The notes beneath the pieces were generated by a model that did no database searches, was not told the origin of the DNA, and worked only from the letters and a program-made list of their open reading frames with translations. This document shows positions 1 through 8,985 of a stretch of DNA of 64,000 nucleotides, piece after piece; position 1 is the stretch's first letter; each line of letters begins with the position of its first letter. Source of the stretch: Streptomyces sp. NRRL WC-3605 (lineage in GTDB: Bacteria > Actinomycetota > Actinomycetes > Streptomycetales > Streptomycetaceae); the NCBI RefSeq assembly GCF_001509795.1, contig NZ_LLZN01000040.1:1-64000 (forward strand). The letters are read 5' to 3'. A program made the position numbers and the translations under genes.

Positions 1-203
1 ATCTGACAGCCCGACGCCGTCAGCTCCGCGATCTGCTGCAACGTCGCACCGATGTCGGACGTACGCGTCGTCGTCATCGACTGCACCGACACCGGGGCGC
101 CGCCGCCGACCGCCACCGGTCCGACCTGGATCTGCCGCGACACGCGTCGCGCGGCGACCGGCCGGGCCGGTACCTCGGGGACGCCAAAGGAGATGGCGGT
201 CAT
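1..203 (-). CDS. ispG: 4-hydroxy-3-methylbut-2-enyl diphosphate synthase, N-terminal part only
   Basis: Only the first 67 codons are inside the window; the gene continues beyond the left edge. The visible N-terminus contains the stretch [17 protein letters not shown] followed by [10 protein letters not shown] and then [20 protein letters not shown], typical of the start of IspG/GcpE, the iron-sulfur enzyme of the MEP isoprenoid pathway that converts the cyclic diphosphate MEcPP to HMBPP. The ATG lies 4 bp after the hpnH stop, so it is the next gene of the hopanoid operon. Streptomycetes commonly keep a second ispG with hopanoid genes, which would boost precursor supply; that link is inferred from context. 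Confidence 0.9.
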   Translation of the reverse strand, partial: MTAISFGVPEVPARPVAARRVSRQIQVGPVAVGGGAPVSVQSMTTTRTSDIGATLQQIAELTASGCQ

Positions 204-207
204 GGGG

Positions 208-1230
208 TCACTCCCGGTTTCCGGAGACGGTCTCGCGCATGGCGCGCAGCGACTCCTTGAGCGAGCCCATGGTGGCGAGCACGGCGGTGGGCTCGTAGCC
301 GCAGTGCGCCATGCAGTTGGCGCAGCGCGGGTCCTTGCCGCGGCCGTACTTGTCCCAGTCGGTGTCCTCGATCAGCTCGCGGTACGTCGGGACGTAGCCG
401 TCGCTCATCAGGTAGCAGGGGCGCTGCCACCCGAAGAGGGAGTAGTTCGGGATCGCCCAGGCCGTGCAGGGGAAGTCGACCTTGCCCTCGAGGAAGTCCA
501 GGAAGAGCGGCGAGTGGTTCAGCCGCCACTTGCGGCGGTTGCCGCCGGCGAAGGCCTTCTTGAACAGTTCGCGGGTCTGCTCGACGCCGAGGAAGTGCTC
601 CTGGTCGGGGGCCTTCTCGTACGCGTAGGCGGGCGAGATCATCATCTCGTCGACCTGGAGGTCGTCGTTGAGGAAGTTGAGCACCTCGATGATGGTCTGC
701 GGGGTGTCGGTGTTGAAGAACGTCGAGTTGGTGGTGACCCGGAAGCCGCGCCGCTTGGCCTCCTTGATCGCCTCGACGGCCTCGTCGAAGACGCCCTCCT
801 TCGCCACGGACTCGTCGTGGCGCTCCCGCAGGCCGTCGATGTGCACGGCGAACGCGAAGTACGGCGACGGCGTGAACTTGTCCATCTTCTTGCGCAGCAG
901 CATGGCGTTGGTGCACAGGAAGACGTACTTGCGCTTGGCCACGAGCTGCCGCACGATCTCGTCGATCTGCGGATGCATCAGCGGCTCGCCGCCGGCGATG
1001 GACACCATCGGCGCCCCGGACTCCAGCACCGCGCCCACGGCCTGCGCCACGGGCATGCGCTGCTTCAGGACGCCCGCCGGATGCTGGATCTTGCCACAGC
1101 CCTCGCATTTGAGGTTGCAGGCGAACAGGGGTTCCAGCTCGACGATGAGCGGGAACTTGTCGCGCCGGCGGAGCTTCTGTTCAGCCAAGTAAGTAGCGAC
1201 CTTGATGGACTGGCGCAGCGGCATGGCCAT
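208..1230 (-). CDS. hpnH: Adenosyl-hopene transferase HpnH (radical SAM)
   Basis: A 340-residue radical SAM protein. The cluster-binding motif CNLKCEGC (Cys38, Cys42, Cys45) is present, followed by GGEPL, the SAM-binding GGE motif, and C-terminal cysteines in CANCMAHCG. HpnH adds a 5'-deoxyadenosyl group to diploptene, the first step of extended (C35) hopanoid side-chain synthesis. I chose the ATG at 1230 because AGGAGGTGA lies just upstream; a longer reading frame to 1269 lacks a comparable site. The start is 6 bp after the hpnG stop, and the stop is 4 bp before ispG. Confidence 0.93.
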   Translation of the reverse strand: MAMPLRQSIKVATYLAEQKLRRRDKFPLIVELEPLFACNLKCEGCGKIQHPAGVLKQRMPVAQAVGAVLESGAPMVSIAGGEPLMHPQIDEIVRQLVAKRKYVFLCTNAMLLRKKMDKFTPSPYFAFAVHIDGLRERHDESVAKEGVFDEAVEAIKEAKRRGFRVTTNSTFFNTDTPQTIIEVLNFLNDDLQVDEMMISPAYAYEKAPDQEHFLGVEQTRELFKKAFAGGNRRKWRLNHSPLFLDFLEGKVDFPCTAWAIPNYSLFGWQRPCYLMSDGYVPTYRELIEDTDWDKYGRGKDPRCANCMAHCGYEPTAVLATMGSLKESLRAMRETVSGNRE

Positions 1231-1235
1231 CTGGC

Positions 1236-1877
1236 TCACCTCCTGGGGAGCAGCAAGGAACGGTGCCATTCGTAGAAAGCAGGCAGAACGGAACGAAGAA
1301 CGCGGAAGGCCGATATTCCACCGCGCAATGTGCCGATCCGGACGAGTTCATGTTCTGGAGCGTCCACGACCACCCGGACGGCCGCAACCGGGCGCTCGCC
1401 CGTGCGTACGGCGCTCAGGAGCGTGGCCGCGGATTCCATGTCGACCGCGATCGCGCCGGTCGTGAGCAGATCGGACCGTTCCTGACCGCGGACCACATGG
1501 TCCGAGCCGGTGAGCGGTCCGGTGTGGACGGTGCGGCCCGGGACGGACCGCGTGAGTGCTTTGACCAGTAGGTCGGTCCCCGTGCACGGAACGGTTCCCG
1601 CCGGATCCCGGGTCTCCTCGGCGACCACGAGGTCGCCGGGGTGCATTCCGGGGGCGAGGCCCGCGCAGAACCCGGTGGCGAGGACGGCGGCCTCCGCCAG
1701 TTCCGGGCCGGCCAGCAGACGGGTCACCGCGCGCTCCGCCGAACGGGGGCCCATGCCGGTGCGCAGCACGGTGACCGGCCCGCCGGCCCCGCCCCGGTCG
1801 CCGGTGCGCAGGGCGATCTGCTCGATGCCGAGCGCGCAGGCGATCAGCAGCGGGGCCGGGGCGGGCTGTGGGTTCAT
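1236..1877 (-). CDS. hpnG: Hopanoid-associated nucleoside phosphorylase HpnG
   Basis: A 213-residue protein of the MTA/SAH nucleosidase-phosphorylase fold. Visible hallmarks are the N-terminal LLIACALGIEQIAL, the TGFCAGLAPGMHPGDLVVAEE segment (broken here only for length) that forms the phosphate/nucleoside pocket, and AVDMESAA, the ribose-binding Met-Glu. In hopanoid clusters this family removes adenine from adenosylhopane to give a ribosylhopane. The ATG overlaps the shc stop by 4 bp (ATGA), so translation is probably coupled. The neighbour order shc-hpnG-hpnH supports the specific HpnG assignment over a general salvage enzyme. Confidence 0.85.
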   Translation of the reverse strand: MNPQPAPAPLLIACALGIEQIALRTGDRGGAGGPVTVLRTGMGPRSAERAVTRLLAGPELAEAAVLATGFCAGLAPGMHPGDLVVAEETRDPAGTVPCTGTDLLVKALTRSVPGRTVHTGPLTGSDHVVRGQERSDLLTTGAIAVDMESAATLLSAVRTGERPVAAVRVVVDAPEHELVRIGTLRGGISAFRVLRSVLPAFYEWHRSLLLPRR

Positions 1878-3892
1878 CCGCTCCCCTCGGCGTCGGCCGC
1901 GAGGGCGGTCGCCTTTCCGGCGAAAGGTTCCCCGTACAGGTACCGGCCGAGGGCGGTCAGCGGGAAGACCAGCCGGTAGAGGTGGTAGTTGATCGAGAAG
2001 TCCCAGGGGAAGCCGGTGCCGGTGAAGTACGGCTCGTCCCAGGTGCCGTCCGGCCGCTGGGTGACGGCCAGCCACTCGATGCCGCGCTCGACGGCCTTGG
2101 AGTCCTTCTCGCCCGCAGCGAGGAGCGCCATCAGCGCCCAGGCCGTCTGCGAGGCCGTCGAGGCGCCCTTGCCGCTCCACTCCTTCGCGTACTTGTAGGA
2201 GCGCAGGTCCTCGCCCCAGCCGCCGTCCTCGTTCTGGACGGACTCCAGCCAGGCGACGGCCCGGCGGATCGCCGTGTGGGAGCCGGGGAAGCCGGCGGCC
2301 GTCAGGGCCGGGACGACGGACCCGGTGCCGTAGAGGTAGTTGACGCCCCAGCGCCCGAACCACGAGCCGTTCGGCTCCTGTTCGGCGAGCAGCCACGCGA
2401 TGCCGCGCCGGGTGCGCGGATCGTGGGCGAGCCCTTCGACGGCGAGCATCTCGACGACGTGCGCGGTGACGTCCGCCGAGGGCGGGTCGATGACCTCACC
2501 GAAGTCGCAGAACGGCAGCCGGTTCGGAAAAGGGCTGGTGTTGTCGACGTCGAAGGCGCCCCACGCCCCGTTGCGGGACTGCATGCCGAGGTTCCAGCGC
2601 ACCCCGCGGCCGATCGCGCGTTCCATCCGCTCGGGGTCGTGGTGACGGACCCGGCGCAGCGCGAGGACGACCTCGGCGGTGTCGTCGATGTCGGGATAGT
2701 TGTCGTTGTGGAACTCGAACGCCCAACCGCCGGGCGGCAGTTGAGGGCGCCGGACCGCCCAGTCGCCGGGCCGCACGATCTCCTCGCCGAGCATCCAGTC
2801 GGCGGCCTTGACGAGCTGCGGGTGGTCGGCGGGCAGGCCCGCGTCCACCAGCGCGATGGTGGCCAGACAGGTGTCCCACACCGGTGACTGGCACGCCTCG
2901 ATCATCCGGGCGCCGTCCTCGCGCCACACGGCGAAGCGGTCCAGGGACGCCAGTCCCTCGCGCATCACCGGGTGCTTCAGGTCGTAGCCGAGCAGGTGCA
3001 GCGCGATGACCGAGTACACCGCCGGGGGCTGGATGCCGCCCCAGCAGCCGTCGTTCTCCTGACGCTCGATGATCCAGCGGGCGGCGGTGTTCATGGCCGC
3101 CCTGCGGAGTCTGCGCGGGGCGACCTTGCGCAGTTGGTGCAGTGCTTTGTCCAGCCGCTGGAAGGCACCGTCCCAACTCGCCACCGGGGCCATCGGCTTG
3201 GGCGGGTTGGGGTTCGCCGGGTCGGTGTGCAGCTCGTCGAGCGGGAAGGGGGCGGGGCGTACCGGGCGCTTCGCGGAGACGATCGTCAGCGGGACGATGG
3301 TCTGCCGGGCCCAGCAGCCGAAGTCGTAGATGTTGAGCGGCACCCAGGTCGGGAAGTAGATGAGTTCCGGCGGGAGTTCGGGCAGGTCCTCCCACTTCCA
3401 CCAGCCGAACAGGGCCAGCCAGATCCGGGTGAACACCCGGGCCTCGGCGATGCCGCCCCGGGCCCGGACCCAGGCGGAGGCCTTCGCCATGTGGGGCGCG
3501 TCGGGGGCGTCGCCGGCCAGCCGCAGGGCGACGTACGCCTCGATGGTGGTGGACAGTTCGCCGGGCCCGCCGTAGAAGGTGGCCCAGGTGCCGTCGTCGC
3601 GCTGCTCGCCGCGGATGAAGAGCGCGGCGGCGCGGGTGGTCTCCTCGTCGCGGATGCCGAGGAACTGACGCAGCAGCAGGTCCTCGGCGTCCATGGTGAC
3701 GTTCGTCTCCAGGTCGCCCTTCCACCAGCCCTCGGGGTCCTGGCGGGCCAGGAGGTGGTCGGTGGCGCGCCGGACGGCGCGTTCGGCGGCCTCGTGCGCC
3801 CCGGCCGCCAGGGGGGTCTCGCTGTGGATGTCACTGGCCGCGGCGGCCCGGGGCGGCAGGGCCCCGGTGCTTCCGTCGGTCGTCGCTGTCAT
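1874..3892 (-). CDS. shc: Squalene-hopene cyclase
   Basis: A 672-residue squalene-hopene cyclase that folds squalene into hopene and diplopterol at the membrane. The protonating DxDD motif is DIDDTA near residue 400. Several QW repeats are visible (for example QDPEGWWKGD near the N-terminus, QENDGCWGG, QNEDGGWGED, QRPDGTWDE). Length matches bacterial cyclases. The ATG is preceded by GAAGGGGAAG. The 143 bp between it and the upstream prenyl synthase gene is one of the two largest gaps in the operon and could hold an internal promoter, but I see no convincing -35/-10 pair there. Confidence 0.97.
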   Translation of the reverse strand: MTATTDGSTGALPPRAAAASDIHSETPLAAGAHEAAERAVRRATDHLLARQDPEGWWKGDLETNVTMDAEDLLLRQFLGIRDEETTRAAALFIRGEQRDDGTWATFYGGPGELSTTIEAYVALRLAGDAPDAPHMAKASAWVRARGGIAEARVFTRIWLALFGWWKWEDLPELPPELIYFPTWVPLNIYDFGCWARQTIVPLTIVSAKRPVRPAPFPLDELHTDPANPNPPKPMAPVASWDGAFQRLDKALHQLRKVAPRRLRRAAMNTAARWIIERQENDGCWGGIQPPAVYSVIALHLLGYDLKHPVMREGLASLDRFAVWREDGARMIEACQSPVWDTCLATIALVDAGLPADHPQLVKAADWMLGEEIVRPGDWAVRRPQLPPGGWAFEFHNDNYPDIDDTAEVVLALRRVRHHDPERMERAIGRGVRWNLGMQSRNGAWGAFDVDNTSPFPNRLPFCDFGEVIDPPSADVTAHVVEMLAVEGLAHDPRTRRGIAWLLAEQEPNGSWFGRWGVNYLYGTGSVVPALTAAGFPGSHTAIRRAVAWLESVQNEDGGWGEDLRSYKYAKEWSGKGASTASQTAWALMALLAAGEKDSKAVERGIEWLAVTQRPDGTWDEPYFTGTGFPWDFSINYHLYRLVFPLTALGRYLYGEPFAGKATALAADAEGSG

Positions 3893-4035
3893 GGCTTCCC
3901 CTTCGTGCAGTGCTGCAAGCGGTGCGTCTGCTGTGGGTCCGCCGTCGGCCGGGGCGCTGCGTCCAGCGCCACCGGCCGGCGACTACGCGAGGACTATTCG
4001 ACCGATACCGATCATCTCTCTTCCCCCGATGGTGT

Positions 4036-5172
4036 TCATCTCTTGCGGACGACGACGAAGTCGGCGAGCGCAGTGAACTGTGCACGGACGCGCTCGGGCA
4101 TGTCGACGGCGTCGAGGGCCTCGACGGCGACGGTGTGCTGGCGGCGTGCCTCCTCGGCCGTCCACTCTCGGCCGCCCGCCTCCTCGATGAGGGCGGCGCG
4201 GGCCGCGAACTCCTCCTCGGAGAAGTTCTCGAAGTCGCTGCTCTTGGCGTCGGCGGCGAGGATCTCGCCGAGCCGGTCCGAGGCGCTGCCGCCCGCCGCG
4301 AGCGCGGCCACGACCGGCAGGGACTTCTTGCGCTGGCGCAGGTCGCTCCAGGTCTGCTTGCCGGTGGCGTCCGGGTCGCCCCAGATGCCGAGGAGGTCGT
4401 CGACGGCTTGGAAGGCGAGGCCGAGGTGGTAGCCGTACTTCTCCAGGGTGTCGGCGGTGCGCTCGTCCGCACCGCCGAGGACCGCGCCGATGGAGGAGGC
4501 GCAGGCCAGCAGGGCGCCGGTCTTGTTGCCCTCCATCTCCAGGCACTCCTCGACGCTGACGCGGTCGCGGTGCTCGTAGGAGATGTCCTGCGCCTGACCG
4601 TCGATCAGGGCGCGGGTGGCAGTGGTGAGCCGGCGGGCGGCGCGGCCGGCCTCGACGGTGCCGAGTTCGAGCAGGACGTCGTAGGCGAGGGCGAACAGGG
4701 CGTCGCCGACGAGGATGGCCTGGGCGGGGCCGTGCACCTTCCACACGGTGTCGCGGTGCCGGCGCTGCTCGTCGCCGTCCATGAGGTCGTCGTGCAGCAG
4801 GGAGAAGTTGTGGACCAGTTCGACGGCGACGGCCCCGGGGACGCCGGCCTCGGGGGCGGCTCCGGTGACCTCGGCGGAGAGCACCGCGAGGGCGGGGCGC
4901 ACGGCCTTGCCGCCGTCGCCGGCCGTGGGGTTGCCGTGGGCGTCGATCCAGCCGAAGTGGTAGGCGGAGACGGTGTCCATGGGAGCGGCCAGGCGGTCGA
5001 TCGCCGTCCGCAGTACCGGTGTGGCCAGGGTCCTCCCGCGCTCCAGGAGCGCGGTCACGTCGACCGCGGTCTCTCGAGCGGCCTTCTCGGCCGGGGGCAC
5101 AGTGGGCACGGTCTCTCCTCTTGTTGCGGTACCGGGGGTGCGGGGGCCTGCCGCCGCGTGCTGGTTCAGCAT
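4036..5172 (-). CDS. Polyprenyl (farnesyl-type) diphosphate synthase
   Basis: Trans-prenyltransferase of about 378 residues. The first aspartate-rich motif is DDLMD (about residue 128), followed by RR-H-R; the second is DDLLGIWGD (about residue 258). These bind Mg2+-diphosphate while isoprene units are added. Its place between hpnE and shc suggests it makes farnesyl diphosphate for squalene; exact chain length cannot be read from sequence alone. The ATG at 5172 shares one base with the hpnE stop (TGATG) behind GAGGAGG. A GTG at 5109 with AGAGGAGAG upstream is a credible alternative start giving 357 residues. Confidence 0.9.
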   Translation of the reverse strand: MLNQHAAAGPRTPGTATRGETVPTVPPAEKAARETAVDVTALLERGRTLATPVLRTAIDRLAAPMDTVSAYHFGWIDAHGNPTAGDGGKAVRPALAVLSAEVTGAAPEAGVPGAVAVELVHNFSLLHDDLMDGDEQRRHRDTVWKVHGPAQAILVGDALFALAYDVLLELGTVEAGRAARRLTTATRALIDGQAQDISYEHRDRVSVEECLEMEGNKTGALLACASSIGAVLGGADERTADTLEKYGYHLGLAFQAVDDLLGIWGDPDATGKQTWSDLRQRKKSLPVVAALAAGGSASDRLGEILAADAKSSDFENFSEEEFAARAALIEEAGGREWTAEEARRQHTVAVEALDAVDMPERVRAQFTALADFVVVRKR

Positions 5173-6602
5173 CAGGCCGCCTCCTCGATGGCGAAGAGAT
5201 GGCCGGGGCGGGGCCTGCCGAGCGCGCCGAGGGCGGCCTCGGCCGCTCCGACGCCGCTGCGGACCGCACTCTCCATGGTCGCGGGCCACCCGGTGGCGGT
5301 CCACGCTCCGGCCAGGTACAGGCCGGGTGCCTTGGTACGGGCGCCGGGCCGCAGCCGCCCGACGCCGGGGGTCGGGGCGAACGTGGCGGTGCGCTCGCGG
5401 GTCACGAAGAAGTCCTTGACGCGGGCGCCCCGGGTGCGTGGCAGGAGCCGCTCCAGCTCGGGCAGGTAGCGCTCCCGCAGGGTGGCCACGGGTGCGTCGA
5501 TCTCGTCCTGCGCGGCCGACTGGGACACGGCGAGGTACTGGCCTTCGGTGAGCCCGGCCGCCTCGGTGCGGTCGAAGACCCACTGCAGCGGGGTACCGAG
5601 GGCCGTCAGGAAGGGGGCGGCGAGCACCTTGCGGTCGTAGACGACGTGGACGTTGAGGATCGGTGCGGTGCCGATGCGCAGCAGCCGCTCGGGGGCGTCG
5701 AGGGCCCCGTCGGGCAGCAGGGCGTGGGCCTCGCGCTGGGGTACGGCGAGCACGACGGCGTCCGCGGTGAGCGTCTCGCCGGGCACCTGGACGCTCCAGC
5801 GTCCGTCGGCGTCGCGGGAGAGGCCGGTGGCGCGGGTGCGCAGCTCGGTGCGTACGCCCGCGGAGTCGAGGGCCTTGCGCGCGAGCCCGTCGTGCAGGTC
5901 GCCCAGCGGGGCGCGGGACCAGCCGATGTCGGCGGCGCCCGGTTCGGACAGCAGGCCGGTCCTGAAGACCATGGCGGCGAGCCCCAGCGAGGCGTCGCCT
6001 GCGACGGCGTTGAGGGTGGCGACGCCCACCAGGTCCCACAGGGCCTCGACGGCGCGCGGGGACTGGCCGTGCGCGGCGAGCCAGCTGCCGAAGTCCTGGT
6101 CGTCGAGGGCCGGGTCGGCCGGGTCGAGGCCCTTGAGGGCGAGCGCGGCGCGTCCGACCTTCGCCCGTTCGGCGAGCGACAGGTGCGGATAGGCGGCGAG
6201 GCTGCGGCCGAGGTGCAGGGGGACGGGCAGCGGGTCGCGCCGCAGCCGGCCGAGCCGCCGTCCCTCGGGCTTGCCGAGGTCGACGACGGGCACGTCGAGA
6301 CGTTCCTGCAGGGGGGCGAGAGCCGCCCCGTCGATCCGGTCGAGGAACCAGCGGTAGGCGGTGCAGCAGCGCAGGTAGACGTGCTGTCCGTTGTCGACGG
6401 TCAGGTCGCCGCGCCGGAAGGAGAAGGCGAGGCCGCCGAGCCTGGGCCGGCCCTCCAGCAGGGTGACGCGCACGCCGGCGTCGGCGAGCGCGAGCGCGGC
6501 GGTGACGCCGGCGAGCCCGCCGCCGATGACGACGGCGTCCCGTCCGGAGCGGTCCGGGGCGCCGGCGAGCGGCCCGTCGGGCCGTGTGCTGCCGTCGGTC
6601 AT
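5172..6602 (-). CDS. hpnE: Hydroxysqualene dehydroxylase HpnE
   Basis: A 476-residue FAD-dependent amine-oxidase/phytoene-desaturase-like protein. The dinucleotide fold VVIGGGLAGVTAALALADAG begins near residue 24, and the C-terminal FAD motif GLYLAGAWTATGWPATMESA is present. HpnE reduces hydroxysqualene, made by HpnC, to squalene. The ATG at 6602 is preceded by GGGGGAGGG at good spacing; the open frame continues upstream but would add an unlikely arginine-rich 53-residue tail. It sits 151 bp after hpnD, the other large gap in the operon, with no recognised signal in it. Confidence 0.92.
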   Translation of the reverse strand: MTDGSTRPDGPLAGAPDRSGRDAVVIGGGLAGVTAALALADAGVRVTLLEGRPRLGGLAFSFRRGDLTVDNGQHVYLRCCTAYRWFLDRIDGAALAPLQERLDVPVVDLGKPEGRRLGRLRRDPLPVPLHLGRSLAAYPHLSLAERAKVGRAALALKGLDPADPALDDQDFGSWLAAHGQSPRAVEALWDLVGVATLNAVAGDASLGLAAMVFRTGLLSEPGAADIGWSRAPLGDLHDGLARKALDSAGVRTELRTRATGLSRDADGRWSVQVPGETLTADAVVLAVPQREAHALLPDGALDAPERLLRIGTAPILNVHVVYDRKVLAAPFLTALGTPLQWVFDRTEAAGLTEGQYLAVSQSAAQDEIDAPVATLRERYLPELERLLPRTRGARVKDFFVTRERTATFAPTPGVGRLRPGARTKAPGLYLAGAWTATGWPATMESAVRSGVGAAEAALGALGRPRPGHLFAIEEAA

Positions 6603-6753
6603 CGCGCGCCCTCCCCCGTGCGACCGCCGTGCCGGCATCCGGACGCCGTTCGGCCGGTCGTCGTCGTCAGGGACGCCGTACGGGCGCGGAGGGTTGCCCG
6701 CCGCTTTCCGCCCGGGTCGTCTCCGTGGGTGCCGCCTCGCAGCGCGCGGTCCA

Positions 6754-7704
6754 TCAGGCACGCCTCCTGACGGCTCGCCGGGTCACGTGCCGGGTGTCCA
6801 GCCCGGACAGGCCGCGGACGGCGACGTACGCCTTCTCCCGGCCGGGCAGGGAGACGCGTCCGCGCAGGACGGCCTCCGGGTCGCGTTCGATGCGGTCCAG
6901 GAGGCGGCGGTAGATGCCGGCCATGGCGGCCACGCAGGCGCCGCTGCGCCGGTCGAGCATGGGGAGCAGCCGGTAGCCCTCGGCGAACAGGGCGCGGGCC
7001 CGGCGCACCTCGAAGTGCACGAGCCCGGCGAAGTCGGAGCCCTCCGGCGGGGTCGGCCCGTGGAAGCCGGCCGAGCAGCCGAACTTGGCCAGGTCGTCCG
7101 AGGGCAGATAGGTACGGCCGCCCTCGCCGTCCTCGCGGACGTCGCGCAGGATGTTGGTGAGCTGGAGGGCCAGGCCCAGGGTGTCGGCGTACTCGGAGGC
7201 GCGTTCGGCGCCGCGCGCGTGCGGTTCGGTGCCGAAGACGCCGAGCGAGAGACGGCCGATGGCGCCCGCCACACAGCGGCAGTACACCTTGAGGTCGTCC
7301 CAGGTCTCGTAGGTCTCGCCCCGGACGTCCATCAGCACACCGTCGATCAGCTCGTCCAGACCGCCGAGCGGGATCGGGAAGGTGGCGGCGGCGTGCGCGA
7401 GCGCGACGGCGACGGGGTCGGTGTCGTCCTCGTCGACCTCGCCGTCGCGGATCCGGGTCAGCACGTTCCGGGTGTCCTCGAGCCGGGCGGTCTTGACGTC
7501 GCCGGGCAGGGCGCCGTCGCCGATGTCGTCGACCCGGCGCGAGAACGCGTACAGCGCCGACATCGCCCGGCGCTTGGGCGTGGGCAGCAGCCGGATGCCG
7601 TAGGCGAAGTTCCGGGCCTGCCGTCCGGTGACGGTCTCGCAGTAGCTGTAGGCGGCGAGTACCGGTGCGGACACGTGTGGTGCAGACTCCACGGTCCGGA
7701 TCAC
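6754..7704 (-). CDS. hpnD: Presqualene diphosphate synthase HpnD
   Basis: A 316-residue squalene/phytoene synthase family protein. Both aspartate motifs are visible: DDIGD after FSRRV, and the second region QLTNILRDVREDGEGGRTYLP (quoted motif core NILRDVRED). HpnD joins two farnesyl diphosphates to presqualene diphosphate. The GTG start overlaps the hpnC stop (GTGA) and has GAGGAGAGGG directly upstream. Paired with HpnC and HpnE it replaces the single squalene synthase of eukaryotes. Confidence 0.93.
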   Translation of the reverse strand: MIRTVESAPHVSAPVLAAYSYCETVTGRQARNFAYGIRLLPTPKRRAMSALYAFSRRVDDIGDGALPGDVKTARLEDTRNVLTRIRDGEVDEDDTDPVAVALAHAAATFPIPLGGLDELIDGVLMDVRGETYETWDDLKVYCRCVAGAIGRLSLGVFGTEPHARGAERASEYADTLGLALQLTNILRDVREDGEGGRTYLPSDDLAKFGCSAGFHGPTPPEGSDFAGLVHFEVRRARALFAEGYRLLPMLDRRSGACVAAMAGIYRRLLDRIERDPEAVLRGRVSLPGREKAYVAVRGLSGLDTRHVTRRAVRRRA

Positions 7705-8600
7705 CCCTCTCCTCGCAGGGTCCCGCCCACCTCGCGCAGCAGCCGGAGCTTGCCGGCCTTGGGCGGGCCTGTGAGTACGTCGTATTCGGCGGCGGCGATC
7801 GCTTCGACGGCCGCCCTTCCCCCCGCCACGAAACCCGCCAGCAGCAGCTTGAGCCTGCCGTGGACGCTACCCACGAGAGGCGTGCCTTCATTCAGGAGGT
7901 TCCGGGCGCGTTCGGCTTCGTATGCAACCAGTGCGCGCACCGATGCGCCTGCTGTTTTCGCGGCCAGGTCGTTTTCGCCGACGTGGAAGCGCTTCATGTC
8001 CTCGGCGGGCAGATAGATCCGGTCACGTCCGAGGTCCTCGGCGACGTCCTGGAGGTGCTCGACGATCTGGAGCGCGGTGCACACCGCGTCGGAGCGGCGG
8101 ATCCGCTCGGGCGTCGCGGTCCCCGTGACGGCGAGGACGAGCCGGCCCACGGGGTTGGCGGACAGTTCGCAGTAGGCAAGGAGGTCGTCGTAGGTCTCGT
8201 ACCGGCCGACGAGCTGGTCCTGGCGGTTGGCGGCGATCAGGCCGAGGAAGGGCTCGGGGCTCAGCGAGCGGCGGCGGACCGTGGGCTGGAGGCGGCGCAG
8301 CAGGGGGTGGCGCGGGGTGCCGTCGAAGACGCGGCGCAGGTCGGCCTCGAAGGCGTCGAGGAGCACGAGACGGTCGTCGGCGTCGATGCCGGACACGCCG
8401 AGCAGGCGGGCGTCGGCACCGCCGGCGGCCAGGTCGCCGTCGCCGATGTCGTCGACGAGACGGGCGAAGCCGTAGACGGCCATGAGGTCGGTGCGCCAGG
8501 CCCTGGGCAGGAAGAACGGCGCCACGGGGAAGTTCTCCGCGGCGGCCTTGTCGAGGGTGGCGCGCTCCGGATCGGCGGCGAGCGCGTCGGCACCCGTCAT
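7701..8600 (-). CDS. hpnC: Hydroxysqualene synthase HpnC
   Basis: A 299-residue squalene/phytoene synthase family protein, first gene of the hopanoid operon. It carries FARLVDDIGD and the second motif EHLQDVAEDLGRDRIYLP (core QDVAEDLGRDRIYLP). HpnC converts presqualene diphosphate to hydroxysqualene. I chose the ATG at 8600 because it overlaps the stop of a short upstream frame (ATGA); an in-frame GTG at 8630 would add ten residues, and neither start has a strong ribosome binding site of its own. Confidence 0.9.
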   Translation of the reverse strand: MTGADALAADPERATLDKAAAENFPVAPFFLPRAWRTDLMAVYGFARLVDDIGDGDLAAGGADARLLGVSGIDADDRLVLLDAFEADLRRVFDGTPRHPLLRRLQPTVRRRSLSPEPFLGLIAANRQDQLVGRYETYDDLLAYCELSANPVGRLVLAVTGTATPERIRRSDAVCTALQIVEHLQDVAEDLGRDRIYLPAEDMKRFHVGENDLAAKTAGASVRALVAYEAERARNLLNEGTPLVGSVHGRLKLLLAGFVAGGRAAVEAIAAAEYDVLTGPPKAGKLRLLREVGGTLRGEG

Positions 8601-8662
8601 CGTGGACTGCCCGGCGCGAAGACGGCGCACGCTGCGTGGAGCTGGGGAGTTTCCGTAGCCAT
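8597..8662 (-). CDS. Possible 21-codon leader peptide coupled to hpnC
   Basis: An ATG at 8662 opens a 21-codon frame (peptide begins MATETPQLHAACAVF) whose TGA overlaps the hpnC ATG as ATGA. GGGAGA lies about ten bases upstream of the ATG, a better ribosome site than hpnC has. Eleven bases upstream is also an ATGTGA start-stop pair (8673-8668). Translation of the leader could deliver ribosomes to hpnC. No peptide function is implied, and the frame may be chance. Confidence 0.35.
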   Translation of the reverse strand: MATETPQLHAACAVFAPGSPR

Positions 8663-8786
8663 TGCCGTCACATCTCCCGTTCTACACCGCAGACCCGATG
8701 CGCACTATTTCGGACACGCCGCCCGGACCTCCGTGCGGCGGCCCGGAGGCGGGCATCACGCCTTATCGCCCCACTTGCGCGTTTCG

Positions 8787-8814
8787 GTACCGGTACAGCT
8801 TACGTTGTACAACG
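8787..8814. promoter_or_regulatory. Two palindromes upstream of the hopanoid operon
   Basis: GTACCGGTAC (8787-8796) and CGTTGTACAACG (8803-8814) are perfect palindromes six bases apart, and both contain GTAC. They lie about 125-150 bp upstream of the putative hpnC leader start. Closely spaced dyads of this kind suit a dimeric repressor such as a TetR-family protein; the regulator is unknown. Confidence 0.4.
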
Positions 8815-8910
8815 CTGCACGGCTCCTGGGGGTGTCCTGCACATCACAAGAACACACCGATCCGCGCCAAGATTCCTCACGCCAGGCGGAGTTGACGTTT
8901 CCTTTGCAGA

Positions 8911-8949
8911 CGCGGGGCCCCGCCGGAGCAGTTCCGGCGAGGCCCTGCG
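8911..8949 (-). terminator. Hairpin terminator of the envelope/ABC exporter operon
   Basis: CGCGGGGCCCCGCCGGA and TTCCGGCGAGGCCCTGCG pair over about 16 positions with two mismatches and a short loop. The hairpin sits 37 bp downstream of the ABC ATPase stop on the minus strand. There is no clean U-run, which is usual for streptomycete terminators. Confidence 0.65.
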
Positions 8950-8985
8950 AAGCGTTCTGGGCCGCACGGCCCACCACGGGGTGGA

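Larger units (their letters stand above)
8663..8985. other. Intergenic region: hopanoid operon upstream region and envelope operon 3' end
   Basis: A 323-bp stretch with no convincing gene. It must hold the promoter of the hopanoid operon (minus strand) and the 3' end of the ABC exporter operon. I can see a hairpin terminator at 8911-8949 and two palindromes at 8787-8814. A TAGAAC hexamer near 8684 could be a -10 for hpnC, but no matching -35 is clear. Confidence 0.6.
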
